Shown piece by piece: positions 1-6,808 of a stretch of 8,733 nt of DNA (positions within the stretch are counted from its first letter, which is position 1; every line of letters starts with the position of its first letter). The notes beneath the pieces were generated by a model. It worked only from the letters and a program-made list of their open reading frames with translations. It was not told where the DNA came from and made no database searches. Source of the stretch: Lachnospiraceae bacterium. GTDB taxonomy: Bacteria > Bacillota > Clostridia > Lachnospirales > Lachnospiraceae. Location of the stretch: positions 1 through 8,733 of the forward strand of contig JAAWLS010000077.1 of NCBI GenBank assembly GCA_022798035.1. The letters are read 5' to 3'. Position numbers and translations under genes: made by a program.

Positions 1-1155
1 GTGCCGTTTTTCAGTATTTCCGGTTCTGATTTTGTAGAGATGTTTGTCGGCGTGGGCGCTTCCCGTGTGCGGGATTTATTTGAAGAGGCCAAGAAAAATG
101 CGCCTTGTATCGTATTTATTGATGAAATTGACGCGGTGGCAAGAAGACGTGGTACCGGAATGGGCGGCGGCCATGATGAGAGAGAGCAGACTTTGAACCA
201 GCTTTTGGTGGAAATGGATGGTTTTGGCGTCAACGAAGGCATTATCGTGATGGCGGCTACCAACCGGGTTGATATTTTGGACCCTGCCATTATGCGTCCA
301 GGACGTTTTGACAGAAAAGTGTATGTAGGCAGACCGGATGTGGGCGGAAGAGAAGAGATTTTGAGAGTTCATGCCCAGAATAAGCCTCTGGGAGATGATG
401 TGGATTTGAAACAGATTGCCCAGACTACTGCAGGTTTTACAGGAGCAGATTTGGAAAACCTGTTAAATGAAGCGGCAATTTACGCAGCAAAAGAGGACAG
501 AGCCTATGTTGTTCAGGGAGATATCCGCAAATCTTTTGTGAAAGTGGGAATCGGCTCTGAAAAACGAAGCCGTATTATCACAGAGAAGGAGAAGAAAATC
601 ACAGCATATCACGAGGCAGGCCATGCAATTTTGTTTCATGTGCTGCCGGATGTGGGGCCTGTGTATTCTGTGTCTATTATACCCACCGGCGTAGGCGCGG
701 CAGGTTATACTATGCCGCTGCCGGAGCGTGAGGAGATGTTCAACACCAAGGGAAGAATGATGCAGGAGATTATGGTAGACTTGGGCGGAAGAGTAGCGGA
801 GGAACTGATTTTTGATGATATCACTACCGGAGCTTCCCAGGATATCAAACAGGCAACGGGCGTAGCCAAAGCCATGGTGACAAAATACGGCATGTCGGAA
901 CATGTGGGATTAATTAATTATGACAATGAGGACGACGAGGTATTTATCGGCAGGGATTTGGCTCATACCAGGTCTTACGGAGAGAATATCGCAGGCGTGA
1001 TTGACCAGGAAATCAAACGGATTATTGATGAATGCTATCAGAAATCTAAAAGTATTCTGATGGAGAATGAGACGATTCTTCACAAATGCGCAGAGCTTCT
1101 TTTGGAGAAAGAGAAAATCAGCCGGGACGAGTTTGAAGAGCTGTTTGAAGGGTAA
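1..1155 (+). CDS. ftsH: ATP-dependent zinc metalloprotease FtsH, 5'-truncated by window edge
   Basis: This is the C-terminal 384 residues of the membrane-anchored AAA+ protease that degrades misfolded membrane proteins and unstable regulators. The window opens just after the Walker A region, so the N-terminal membrane helices and P-loop lie upstream and the first GTG is not a real start. Visible in order: Walker B (VFIDE, D41/E42 of this fragment), the second region of homology with MRPGRFDR and its arginines R99 and R102, the AAA lid, and the M41 peptidase domain with HEAGH (zinc ligands H204 and H208). The third ligand is expected at D281 in ASQDI. All catalytic elements in view are intact, and the C-terminus ends cleanly at LFEG followed by TAA. 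No partner gene follows on this strand for over 500 bases, so it is probably the last gene of its operon. The family assignment is secure. Confidence 0.97.
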   Translation: MPFFSISGSDFVEMFVGVGASRVRDLFEEAKKNAPCIVFIDEIDAVARRRGTGMGGGHDEREQTLNQLLVEMDGFGVNEGIIVMAATNRVDILDPAIMRPGRFDRKVYVGRPDVGGREEILRVHAQNKPLGDDVDLKQIAQTTAGFTGADLENLLNEAAIYAAKEDRAYVVQGDIRKSFVKVGIGSEKRSRIITEKEKKITAYHEAGHAILFHVLPDVGPVYSVSIIPTGVGAAGYTMPLPEREEMFNTKGRMMQEIMVDLGGRVAEELIFDDITTGASQDIKQATGVAKAMVTKYGMSEHVGLINYDNEDDEVFIGRDLAHTRSYGENIAGVIDQEIKRIIDECYQKSKSILMENETILHKCAELLLEKEKISRDEFEELFEG

Positions 1156-1274
1156 ATTGTGCAAAATGACGATAGTATTTTAGAAGTATGGGAAGAAGGT
1201 ACTGTACAAAGTGGATAAAAATGAGTTTTAATTTTTGTGAAGTTTGTGCACACTTATTGAGGGATTTGTGGTAC

Positions 1275-1280
1275 TATAAT
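1275..1280 (+). promoter_or_regulatory. Candidate -10 box of a short RNA gene
   Basis: A perfect TATAAT lies 120 bases after ftsH and about 68 bases before an intrinsic terminator. The -35 region is poor: the best candidates are TTATTG at 1254-1259 with a 15-bp spacer or CTTATT at 1253-1258 with 16 bp. An 8-bp palindrome, TGTGCACA, at 1245-1252 could be a protein site that compensates for it. Transcription would start near 1287. Confidence 0.45.
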
Positions 1281-1286
1281 TACTGT

Positions 1287-1377
1287 AAAAACCCCCCAAT
1301 ACATTATATAGTTTTTGCTACACCCCATAGTAAAAATACCTTCTCCTAAAAAGGCAGCTCGCGAAAGCTGCCTTTTT
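1287..1377 (+). ncRNA. Candidate C-rich small RNA (about 90 nt)
   Basis: The stretch between the TATAAT at 1275-1280 and the terminator would give a short transcript without an open reading frame of note. Its 5' end has an unpaired run of six C (1292-1297). A hairpin follows, with a 9-bp stem (1312-1320 with 1328-1336, one G-U pair) closing the loop CACCCCA at 1321-1327. The pyrimidine-rich ACCTTCTCCT (1338-1347) precedes the terminator stem. C-rich single-stranded loops and UCUCCU-like stretches are typical of Firmicutes trans-acting sRNAs that pair with Shine-Dalgarno sequences, for example RsaE and RsaA. That parallel is an inference; I do not recognise a named RNA family. The region could also simply be an ftsH 3' UTR ending in a terminator. 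Confidence 0.4.
1348..1377 (+). terminator. Intrinsic terminator (bidirectional form)
   Basis: A perfect 12-bp stem (1348-1359 with 1366-1377) closes a 6-nt loop, CGCGAA. The lower stem is A5/T5 and the upper stem is GGCAGCT/AGCTGCC. The T run is part of the stem, so it can act on either strand. It ends the candidate small RNA or ftsH read-through. Confidence 0.85.
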
Positions 1378-1379
1378 AC

Positions 1380-1443
1380 TTGTATTACAGGAAAGAACTT
1401 GTTGCTGTGAAGTACTAAAGTCTATAGATTTCCTGTGATACAA
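1380..1443. repeat. Imperfect inverted repeat, 14-bp arms
   Basis: The arms at 1381-1394 and 1429-1442 are TGTATTACAGGAAA and TTTCCTGTGATACA, complementary with a single wobble position, and a flanking T-A pair extends them by one. The 34-nt interior contains a weak sigma-A-like pair, TTGTTG (1399-1404) and TATAGA (1423-1428). The repeat follows the terminator directly. It could be the edge of a small repeat element or a long-loop RNA hairpin. Confidence 0.55.
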
Positions 1444-1450
1444 AAAATAT

Positions 1451-1560
1451 TATGCGCACTCGTGCGAGAGAGATGTCGCTATGTGACCGCACTCGGCGCA
1501 GCAAAGTGTTCAGGCCCCTCATGAGTGAGGGGATGGGGCTGAAATGGTCTTGCTACTTTG
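1451..1560. repeat. Highly structured GC-rich intergenic segment, repeat-like
   Basis: This 110-base stretch carries several nested dyads and no coding frame. TGCGC (1453-1457) pairs with GCGCA (1496-1500). CGCACTCG occurs twice (1455-1462 and 1489-1496). GTCGC-TAT-GTGAC forms a small hairpin near 1475-1487. CCCCTCA/TGAGGGG makes a 7-bp hairpin (1515-1532), and TTCAG-CCCC pairs alternatively with GGGGCTGAA (1509-1518 with 1535-1543). CAAAGT (1502-1507) matches ACTTTG (1555-1560). The dense compensating structure and higher GC than its surroundings suggest a non-autonomous intergenic repeat or a structured RNA. Copy number in the genome is unknown. No T tract follows, so it is not a standard terminator. 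Confidence 0.45.
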
Positions 1561-1598
1561 TTCTCATATAGAAAATTCTTTTGATATAAAAAATAAGG

Positions 1599-1627
1599 TT
1601 GATTTAGAGAAAACTATCAGATACAAT
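1599..1627 (+). promoter_or_regulatory. Sigma-A promoter of the GH13 gene
   Basis: TTGATT (1599-1604) and TACAAT (1622-1627) are separated by exactly 17 bases. Transcription would begin near 1634, giving a leader of about 50 nt. The leader contains GAACCAGAGGCAG, which recurs inside the coding region. GAGGG at 1675-1679 is the ribosome binding site, 7 nt before the ATG. Confidence 0.75.
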
Positions 1628-1686
1628 GAAAAAAGGCAGTAAATCTTGTGGAACCAGAGGCAGTTATGATAAAAGAGGGTTGAAGA

Positions 1687-3798
1687 ATGAGCAATTATTC
1701 CATTTACGAATTGAACCAGAGGCAGCAGTATATGATGCAGATGCGTCCTTTGCTGCGCAAGCATGCGTTGTTTTCGGATGGCACAAAGGATTATAGAAAT
1801 CCTCCGGAACCTGGCGAAAATGAGAAAGTGATACTTACATTCCGCACGGCAAAAAATAATGTGGATATTGTATGGCTGTGTAATGAAGAAAAGAAAATTC
1901 CCATGAAGAAGCGGGAAACCAGAGGGGAATTTGATTATTACCGGACAGAGATACAATTGGGAACAACAGAATATCGTTATCATTTTGAAGTGGCAACCGG
2001 AATGCTTCATTGCTATTATGACCGTTTGGGCGTGACGCCGCAGGTGCGTTCAGAATATGATTTTGCCATTGTACCGGGATTTTCCACACCGGATTGGGCA
2101 AAGGGCGCCGTCATGTACCAGATACTGGTAGACCGTTTTTACAATGGGGACTCCTCCAACGATGTAAAAACAAATGAATACCACTACATCAAAGTTTACA
2201 GCCAGGGAGTAGAGGACTGGGAAAAATGTCCTGCGAATTTTGGTGTGGCGGAATTTTACGGCGGAGATTTGGCTGGTGTTTTAAAGAAAATGGATTATCT
2301 GCAGGAATTGGGCGTAGAGGTTTTGTACTTTAATCCGCTGTTCGTATCTCCTTCCAATCACAAATATGATATTCAGGATTACGATTATATTGACCCCCAT
2401 TATGGAGTGATTATTGAAGACGGCGGGGAAGAGCTGCCTCAGGGAGAGACCGACAATGCCAAGGCTACCAGATACATCAAACGAGTTTCCAATGTGGAAA
2501 ATCTGCTGGCAAGCAACGAACTGTTCGCCTGCCTGGTGGCAGAGGCCCATAAGCGGGGAATGAAAGTGATTCTGGACGGTGTGTTCAATCACTGCGGTTC
2601 TTTTAATAAATGGCTGGACAGAGAACTGATTTATGAGAAAGAAGTAGGGTATGCCACGGGAGCTTATGTGTCTGCAGACAGTCCCTATCGTGATTTTTTT
2701 CAGTTCCACGACGAAAACAGCTGGCCTTATAATCAGTCTTATGACGGGTGGTGGGGACATGACACACTGCCGAAGTTAAATTATGAAGGCTCTCAGGATT
2801 TGTACGATTACATTTTAGATATAGGAAAAAAATGGGTATCACCGCCTTACAATGCAGATGGCTGGCGTCTGGATGTGGCGGCAGATTTAGGTCACACCGT
2901 AGAATTTAATCATCAGTTTTGGCGAGATTTCCGTAAGGCAGTGAAGGAAGCGAATCCCAATGCAATTGTGTTGGCGGAGCATTATGGGGACCCGATGGAA
3001 TGGCTGAAGGGGGACCAGTGGGACACGGTCATGAATTATGACGCCTTTATGGAACCTCTGACTTGGTTTTTGACAGGAATGGAAAAACACAGCGATGGTT
3101 ACAGGCAGGATATGCTGGGGAATTTTCAAAATTTTGAGGGCGCTATGAATTACTATATGACCCGGTTTATGACCCCTTCCCTGCAGTGCGCCATGAATGA
3201 GCTGTCCAACCATGACCATTCCAGATTTTTGACACGGACCAATCACAAAGTGGGAAGAGTGGATGTACTGGGAAGTGCTGCGGCAGGTGAAAATGTCAAT
3301 AAGGGCGTGCTGAAAGAGGCAGTGGTAGTACAGATGACCTGGCCGGGAGCTCCCACCATTTATTATGGGGATGAGGTAGGAGCCGTCGGTTTTACGGACC
3401 CGGATAACCGCAGAACATTCCCCTGGGGAAAAGAGGACCAGGAGCTGCTGAATTTTCACCGGGAAATCATTCGAATCCACAGGCGGTATGAGGCCTTGAA
3501 AACAGGCTCGTTAAAATTGCTGGGAGGCGATTATCAGTTATTGTGTTATGGACGTTTTAACCGCCATCAGCAATTTGTGATTGTGATTAACAATGACTAT
3601 GTGCAGAGAGAGATGGAATGGAGAGTGTGGCCGGCAGGCATGGAACGGGAGACCAGACTGGAACGGATTATGGTTACAACGCCGGACACTCATTCTTTGG
3701 AGCCGGTGATTTATGAGGTACACAATGGACGGCTCAAACTTTCGCTTCCACCCAATTGTGCTGTGATTTTGAAAAATATAGGAAAGAGTAAAATTTGA
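1687..3798 (+). CDS. GH13 alpha-glycosidase, neopullulanase/cyclomaltodextrinase type
   Basis: This 703-residue glycoside hydrolase family 13 enzyme is predicted to cleave alpha-1,4 (and possibly alpha-1,6) bonds of maltodextrins, cyclodextrins or pullulan fragments. No signal peptide or membrane segment is seen, so it should act in the cytoplasm on imported oligosaccharides. Residues about 1-135 look like the N-terminal beta domain of this subgroup (CBM34-like). The barrel begins near AVMYQILVDRF. Conserved regions are all present: DGVFNH (D297, H302), GWRLD (nucleophile D396), LAEH (acid/base E431) and SNHD (H509, D510). A C-terminal beta domain follows. Geobacillus neopullulanase is about 588 residues with D328, E357 and D424, so this protein is longer. 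Part of the excess is an insert around residues 240-278, rich in Glu, Asp and Asn, ahead of region I. The ATG is chosen for GAGGG 7 nt upstream and the good promoter. It appears monocistronic. Exact substrate is uncertain; the family is secure. Confidence 0.93.
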   Translation: MSNYSIYELNQRQQYMMQMRPLLRKHALFSDGTKDYRNPPEPGENEKVILTFRTAKNNVDIVWLCNEEKKIPMKKRETRGEFDYYRTEIQLGTTEYRYHFEVATGMLHCYYDRLGVTPQVRSEYDFAIVPGFSTPDWAKGAVMYQILVDRFYNGDSSNDVKTNEYHYIKVYSQGVEDWEKCPANFGVAEFYGGDLAGVLKKMDYLQELGVEVLYFNPLFVSPSNHKYDIQDYDYIDPHYGVIIEDGGEELPQGETDNAKATRYIKRVSNVENLLASNELFACLVAEAHKRGMKVILDGVFNHCGSFNKWLDRELIYEKEVGYATGAYVSADSPYRDFFQFHDENSWPYNQSYDGWWGHDTLPKLNYEGSQDLYDYILDIGKKWVSPPYNADGWRLDVAADLGHTVEFNHQFWRDFRKAVKEANPNAIVLAEHYGDPMEWLKGDQWDTVMNYDAFMEPLTWFLTGMEKHSDGYRQDMLGNFQNFEGAMNYYMTRFMTPSLQCAMNELSNHDHSRFLTRTNHKVGRVDVLGSAAAGENVNKGVLKEAVVVQMTWPGAPTIYYGDEVGAVGFTDPDNRRTFPWGKEDQELLNFHREIIRIHRRYEALKTGSLKLLGGDYQLLCYGRFNRHQQFVIVINNDYVQREMEWRVWPAGMERETRLERIMVTTPDTHSLEPVIYEVHNGRLKLSLPPNCAVILKNIGKSKI

Positions 3799-3858
3799 AA
3801 TTTGCAAAAGTATTTCGTCCCAGAGGCATGATTCTGCCTGATTTTAGAGATATCTGAA

Positions 3859-3887
3859 TTGCAAATTGGATTGCTGAAAGTTATAAT
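3859..3887 (+). promoter_or_regulatory. Distal tandem promoter P1 of the tRNA operon
   Basis: TTGCAA (3859-3864) and TATAAT (3882-3887) are separated by 17 bases. Both hexamers and the spacer length are identical to the promoter 35 bases downstream. The -35 is also the right arm of a 9-bp inverted repeat with 3799-3807 (AATTTGCAA/TTGCAAATT). Confidence 0.7.
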
Positions 3888-3893
3888 TTAGAC

Positions 3894-3922
3894 TTGCAAG
3901 AGGAAAAATCATATGCTATAAT
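3894..3922 (+). promoter_or_regulatory. Proximal tandem promoter P2 of the tRNA operon
   Basis: TTGCAA (3894-3899), a 17-base spacer and TATAAT (3917-3922) give a near-consensus sigma-A promoter. The start would lie near 3929, about 40 nt before tRNA-Tyr, consistent with a short 5' leader removed by RNase P. Confidence 0.85.
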
Positions 3923-3968
3923 ACATTGTTGTTAGGGCAAAGTAAGGAATGATTTACCCTTGCATTAT

Positions 3969-4050
3969 GGATGGATTCCCGAGTGGCCAAAGGGGGCAGA
4001 CTGTAAATCTGTTGGCAACGCCTTCGAAGGTTCGAATCCTTCTCCATCCA
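3969..4050 (+). tRNA. tRNA-Tyr (anticodon GUA)
   Basis: This is an 82-nt class II tRNA. The acceptor arms GGATGGA (3969-3975) and TCCATCC (4043-4049) are complementary, with discriminator A at 4050. The anticodon loop CTGTAAA carries GTA at 4003-4005. The long variable arm contains GGC-AAC-GCC, and the T arm is GAAGG-TTCGAAT-CCTTC. CCA is not encoded and must be added enzymatically. It is cotranscribed with tRNA-Leu, 19 nt downstream. Confidence 0.96.
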
Positions 4051-4069
4051 TTATTTATGTATAGAGTTT

Positions 4070-4153
4070 GCCGCAGTGGCGGAACTGGCAGACGCGCAGG
4101 ACTTAAAATCCTGTGGTGGCGACATCGTACCGGTTCGATTCCGGTCTGCGGCA
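4070..4153 (+). tRNA. tRNA-Leu (anticodon UAA)
   Basis: This is an 84-nt class II tRNA. The acceptor arms GCCGCAG (4070-4076) and CTGCGGC (4146-4152) pair, and A4153 is the discriminator. The anticodon stem CAGGA/TCCTG encloses CTTAAAA with anticodon TAA at 4104-4106. The T arm is ACCGG-TTCGATT-CCGGT. CCA is not encoded. It is the last gene before the recombinase operon, and tRNA-Leu genes are common integration sites, but no copy of its 3' end was found beyond the recombinases in this window. Confidence 0.96.
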
Positions 4154-4164
4154 TTTCTGGAAAT

Positions 4165-4193
4165 GGCTTAAACATCAGGTTTAAGTCTTTTTT
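4165..4193 (+). terminator. Intrinsic terminator of the tRNA operon
   Basis: GGCTTAAAC (4165-4173) pairs with GTTTAAGTC (4179-4187) through a 5-nt loop, ATCAG, including one G-U pair, and six T follow (4188-4193). It lies 11 nt after tRNA-Leu and separates the tRNA operon from the recombinase genes. Confidence 0.9.
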
Positions 4194-4271
4194 GTTTTTA
4201 TATAGAAATTTCTTGTGCAAGGCAGCAGGATGCGCAGTTATGCGCGAGATTCTTTCTTGTATCTCTGGGGA

Positions 4272-4308
4272 GTACCATACAGAAGAAAAAGTGAGGTACA
4301 AAGTATGG
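4272..4308 (+). promoter_or_regulatory. Overlapping dyads covering the ribosome binding site and start of recombinase 1
   Basis: GTACC (4272-4276) pairs with GGTAC (4295-4299), which overlaps the Shine-Dalgarno GAGG (4293-4296). CCATAC (4275-4280) pairs with GTATGG (4303-4308), which contains the start ATG (4305-4307). The two pairings share bases 4275-4276 and cannot both be complete. Either would hinder translation initiation, so this may limit recombinase synthesis. Stems are short (5-6 bp), so the effect is inferred. Confidence 0.35.
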
Positions 4309-5237
4309 CAAGAAGAAAAATAAAGGTCATCCGTGTTGAACCAAAATTAAAACGGGAGAAGCCAAGAGAACAGATACGGGTGGCAGCTTATTGCAGAGTG
4401 AGTACTTTGATGGAGGAACAGGAGCTTTCTTTTGAATCTCAATGTGAATACTACGAAAAATTAATTTGTGAAGAACCCGGGATGATATTGGCTGGTATAT
4501 ACGGAGACCAGGGGTGTTCCGGGCTCCATGCAGAATCCAGACCGGAATTGCAGCGATTACTGCGGGACTGCAGGGCTGGAAATATTGATTTAATATTGGT
4601 GAAATCTATTTCAAGGTTTGCACGAAACGCAGTGGAATGCATGGAAATGGTGGAAGAGCTGAAAATGCTTGGAATCGCAGTGGATTTTGAACGGGAAGGA
4701 ATCCGGAGTGATGACGTGAATTTTGAGCTGGTTCTCAAACTCCTGGCTTCGGCAGCCCAGGAGGAATCCAACAGTTTGAGTCAGGCAATCCGATGGTCTT
4801 ATGACAGAAATGCGGAATTGGGACAGCCCACCAGAATATGCTGTTATGGGTACCGCAAAGCTCCCAGGGAAAAGGGGACTCCGCATGTATGGGAAATCTA
4901 TGAGCCGGAAGCAAAGATGGTGAGAGAAATGTTCCGCCTGGCCGGGGAAGGGTATCGTTACAGACAGATTGCGGATTACATGAATGAGATGGAGAGAGAA
5001 AGCGGTCAAACTACAGTGTGGAGACCGGGAAGAATCCGAAGAATGCTTTTAAATGAGGCTTACAAAGGGGACATTCTGACGAATAAAAATTATACGCCGG
5101 ATTATCTTTCTGGGAAGGTAAGGAAAAATAAGGGGCAGCATACGCAGTTTTATATTGAAGGTCATCATGAGCCAATTATTCCTCCGGCAGAATTTGACGC
5201 AGTCCGACAAAAGATTGAGGCGGGGAGGACAATGTAA
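4305..5237 (+). CDS. Serine recombinase 1 (310 aa, no zinc ribbon)
   Basis: This is a site-specific serine recombinase that would cut and rejoin DNA through a 5'-phosphoserine bond. The N-terminal resolvase domain (about residues 24-165) has YCRVST with catalytic S33, the helix motif KSISRFARN with active-site arginines, and an AAQEESNSLSQ segment before the long linker helix. A Recombinase DNA-binding domain follows (about 190-295). The protein stops there, without the zinc ribbon and coiled coil usual in large serine integrases of 450-700 residues. The ATG at 4305 is chosen because GAGG lies 8 nt upstream and the conserved region begins soon after; an in-frame ATG at 4215 lacks a site. It overlaps the next gene by one base (TAATG), implying translational coupling. 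No clear promoter is seen between the tRNA terminator and this gene. The short form appears designed rather than broken, since no leftover zinc-ribbon coding follows. Confidence 0.92.
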   Translation: MARRKIKVIRVEPKLKREKPREQIRVAAYCRVSTLMEEQELSFESQCEYYEKLICEEPGMILAGIYGDQGCSGLHAESRPELQRLLRDCRAGNIDLILVKSISRFARNAVECMEMVEELKMLGIAVDFEREGIRSDDVNFELVLKLLASAAQEESNSLSQAIRWSYDRNAELGQPTRICCYGYRKAPREKGTPHVWEIYEPEAKMVREMFRLAGEGYRYRQIADYMNEMERESGQTTVWRPGRIRRMLLNEAYKGDILTNKNYTPDYLSGKVRKNKGQHTQFYIEGHHEPIIPPAEFDAVRQKIEAGRTM

Positions 5238-6805
5238 TGCCAGAAAAAGCAGCGGGGAAAACCAGTGAAAAATCAAAACTTTCTACTGACCTCAGCGTGA
5301 TAAAAAAATGCCAGCAAAAGAAGAGTAAAAAAAAGAAATTGCGGATAGCAGCTTATTGCCGTGTCAGCAAAGATATTGAACTGCAGCAGAGCAGCCTGAA
5401 TACCCAGATGGTTTCTTATCAGAAATTGATAGAGGAGCATCCGGATTGGAACCTTGTGGATATTTATGCAGACCAGGGGCTGACTGGAACAAATGCGTCG
5501 AAACGCGTGGAATTTCAGAGAATGATTGACGACGCAAAAGACGGAAAGATAGATTTGATTCTGGCAAAGTCTATTTCAAGATTTGCGAGAAATACCTTAG
5601 ACACATTGAAATACACCAGAGAGTTAAAAGACATCGGAGTGGGCGTCTATTTTGAGAAGGAAAAAATCAATACTTTGGCGGCTACCTCAGAGATGCTTCT
5701 GACCGTTTATGCGGCCTTTGCCCAGGAGGAAAGCCACAGTATTTCTGAAAATATGAAAAAGGGAATGCGCCAGAGATTTAAGCTGGGAATTCCCAAGTGG
5801 TCACTGCTCTATGGGTTTGAGCGGGTGGGAAAAGATGAATGGGGGATTGTTGAAAAAGAGGCTGAAATTATACGTGAAATTTTTGAGTTGTATATCTGCG
5901 GGAATTCTTTTGTGGAGATTGCCAATTACCTGAACGAAAAAGGAGTTCCAGGTCCGTCAAAAAACGGAAATGCGTGGCATGTGAATCCTGTGGGGGAGAT
6001 TCTCAAAAATGAGAAATACATGGGAGACTGCCTGATGCAAAAAACCTATACGGTCGACCATCTCACCCATAGAAAAGTTCCAAATAAGGATGCAGCGGTG
6101 GAACAGTATTATAAAAAGAATCACCATCCGGCTATCGTGAACCGTGAGACATATGAAACGGTACAGAAAATTATGGTAATGAAAGACAGAAACAGGGGAT
6201 TTATTCAATATCCTTATTATGGATTTCTATGCTGTCCTTATTGTGGGAAGCAGATGGTGAAATGCCGGTTAAATACCAGAAAAACGGAATCTGCCTGGAT
6301 ATGCGGAGGACAGGGAGACAAAATTTTCTGGCATGAGAGAACCGATTGCCCAATCTACTGGGTGAAAGAAAAATACATTACGGAAGCTCTCCGGCAGGCG
6401 ATAGAGGAACTGGACCCAGAGGATATTAGGGACAAAATGGAGGAGATTCTTTGGGTTCAGAGAGAAATTGAAAAGAGGGATAATGTGGAGTACGTTCACT
6501 TGCTGAAATTAGTGGAAAAAATCACTTTTTCAGATTGGAACACATTAGAAATTACCTGGAAATTTGAACAAAAGGCAGAAATTCTCATCTCATATGCTCT
6601 TCCCAGTGACTATCCTCAGCCGGAGGCAGAACAGGTAGACGGAGAATGGAGGATAGGAAATATTCCCATTTTAAAATGCGGTGTGAAATCTGCCCTTGCG
6701 GCGATGGAAAAACAGAAGGAGTGTGTGAGAAATATGAAAATTATCCCGCCGGAGGAGGGGGAAATGGTACAGATACCTTCTGTGAGGAAAACAAAGGAAA
6801 AATAG
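5237..6805 (+). CDS. Serine recombinase 2 (522 aa, full length with zinc ribbon)
   Basis: This is the complete member of the triplet and the most likely to act as an integrase. A basic lysine-rich N-terminal tail (to about residue 35) precedes the resolvase domain, with catalytic S44 in YCRVSK and the same KSISRFARN motif. The Recombinase domain occupies about 200-310. A recombinase zinc ribbon follows, with cysteines at C333, C336, C356 and C371 (CPYC, ICGG, DCP). The remaining 140 residues include a predicted helical stretch (LDPEDIRDKMEEI) and an uncharacterised tail, with no long coiled coil. GGGGAGG at 5222-5228 is a strong ribosome binding site, 8 nt before the ATG, which overlaps the stop of recombinase 1 by one base. 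Coordinated expression is expected. It could act alone or with its neighbours in mixed complexes; the sequence does not decide. Confidence 0.94.
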   Translation: MPEKAAGKTSEKSKLSTDLSVIKKCQQKKSKKKKLRIAAYCRVSKDIELQQSSLNTQMVSYQKLIEEHPDWNLVDIYADQGLTGTNASKRVEFQRMIDDAKDGKIDLILAKSISRFARNTLDTLKYTRELKDIGVGVYFEKEKINTLAATSEMLLTVYAAFAQEESHSISENMKKGMRQRFKLGIPKWSLLYGFERVGKDEWGIVEKEAEIIREIFELYICGNSFVEIANYLNEKGVPGPSKNGNAWHVNPVGEILKNEKYMGDCLMQKTYTVDHLTHRKVPNKDAAVEQYYKKNHHPAIVNRETYETVQKIMVMKDRNRGFIQYPYYGFLCCPYCGKQMVKCRLNTRKTESAWICGGQGDKIFWHERTDCPIYWVKEKYITEALRQAIEELDPEDIRDKMEEILWVQREIEKRDNVEYVHLLKLVEKITFSDWNTLEITWKFEQKAEILISYALPSDYPQPEAEQVDGEWRIGNIPILKCGVKSALAAMEKQKECVRNMKIIPPEEGEMVQIPSVRKTKEK

Positions 6806-6808
6806 TCG

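Noticed and set aside
1159..1218. A GTG-started 19-codon frame right after ftsH.
   Set aside because: It is too short, has no separate ribosome binding site and no recognisable sequence; probably chance.
1301..1333. ACATTATATAGT resembling an NrdR box, with ACACCCCATAGT 19 bases on.
   Set aside because: The second element is poor, the spacing does not fit paired NrdR boxes and no ribonucleotide reductase gene follows.
3820..3848. AGGCA/TGCCT hairpin followed by TTTTAG after the GH13 gene as its terminator.
   Set aside because: The stem has only 5 bp and the T run is short; not enough to call.
4070..4153. tRNA-Leu as the integration site of the recombinase genes.
   Set aside because: No duplicate of the tRNA 3' end is present beyond the recombinases, and serine recombinases of this kind usually target protein genes; a copy could lie outside the window, so it is only unsupported.
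3954..4301. A 115-codon reverse-strand frame over the tRNA genes.
   Set aside because: It runs through two clear tRNAs and their terminator and has no ribosome binding site; it is a chance frame.
4215..4304. A longer start for recombinase 1 at the in-frame ATG 4215.
   Set aside because: No ribosome binding site precedes it, the added 30 residues resemble no recombinase, and the ATG at 4305 has GAGG 8 nt upstream.
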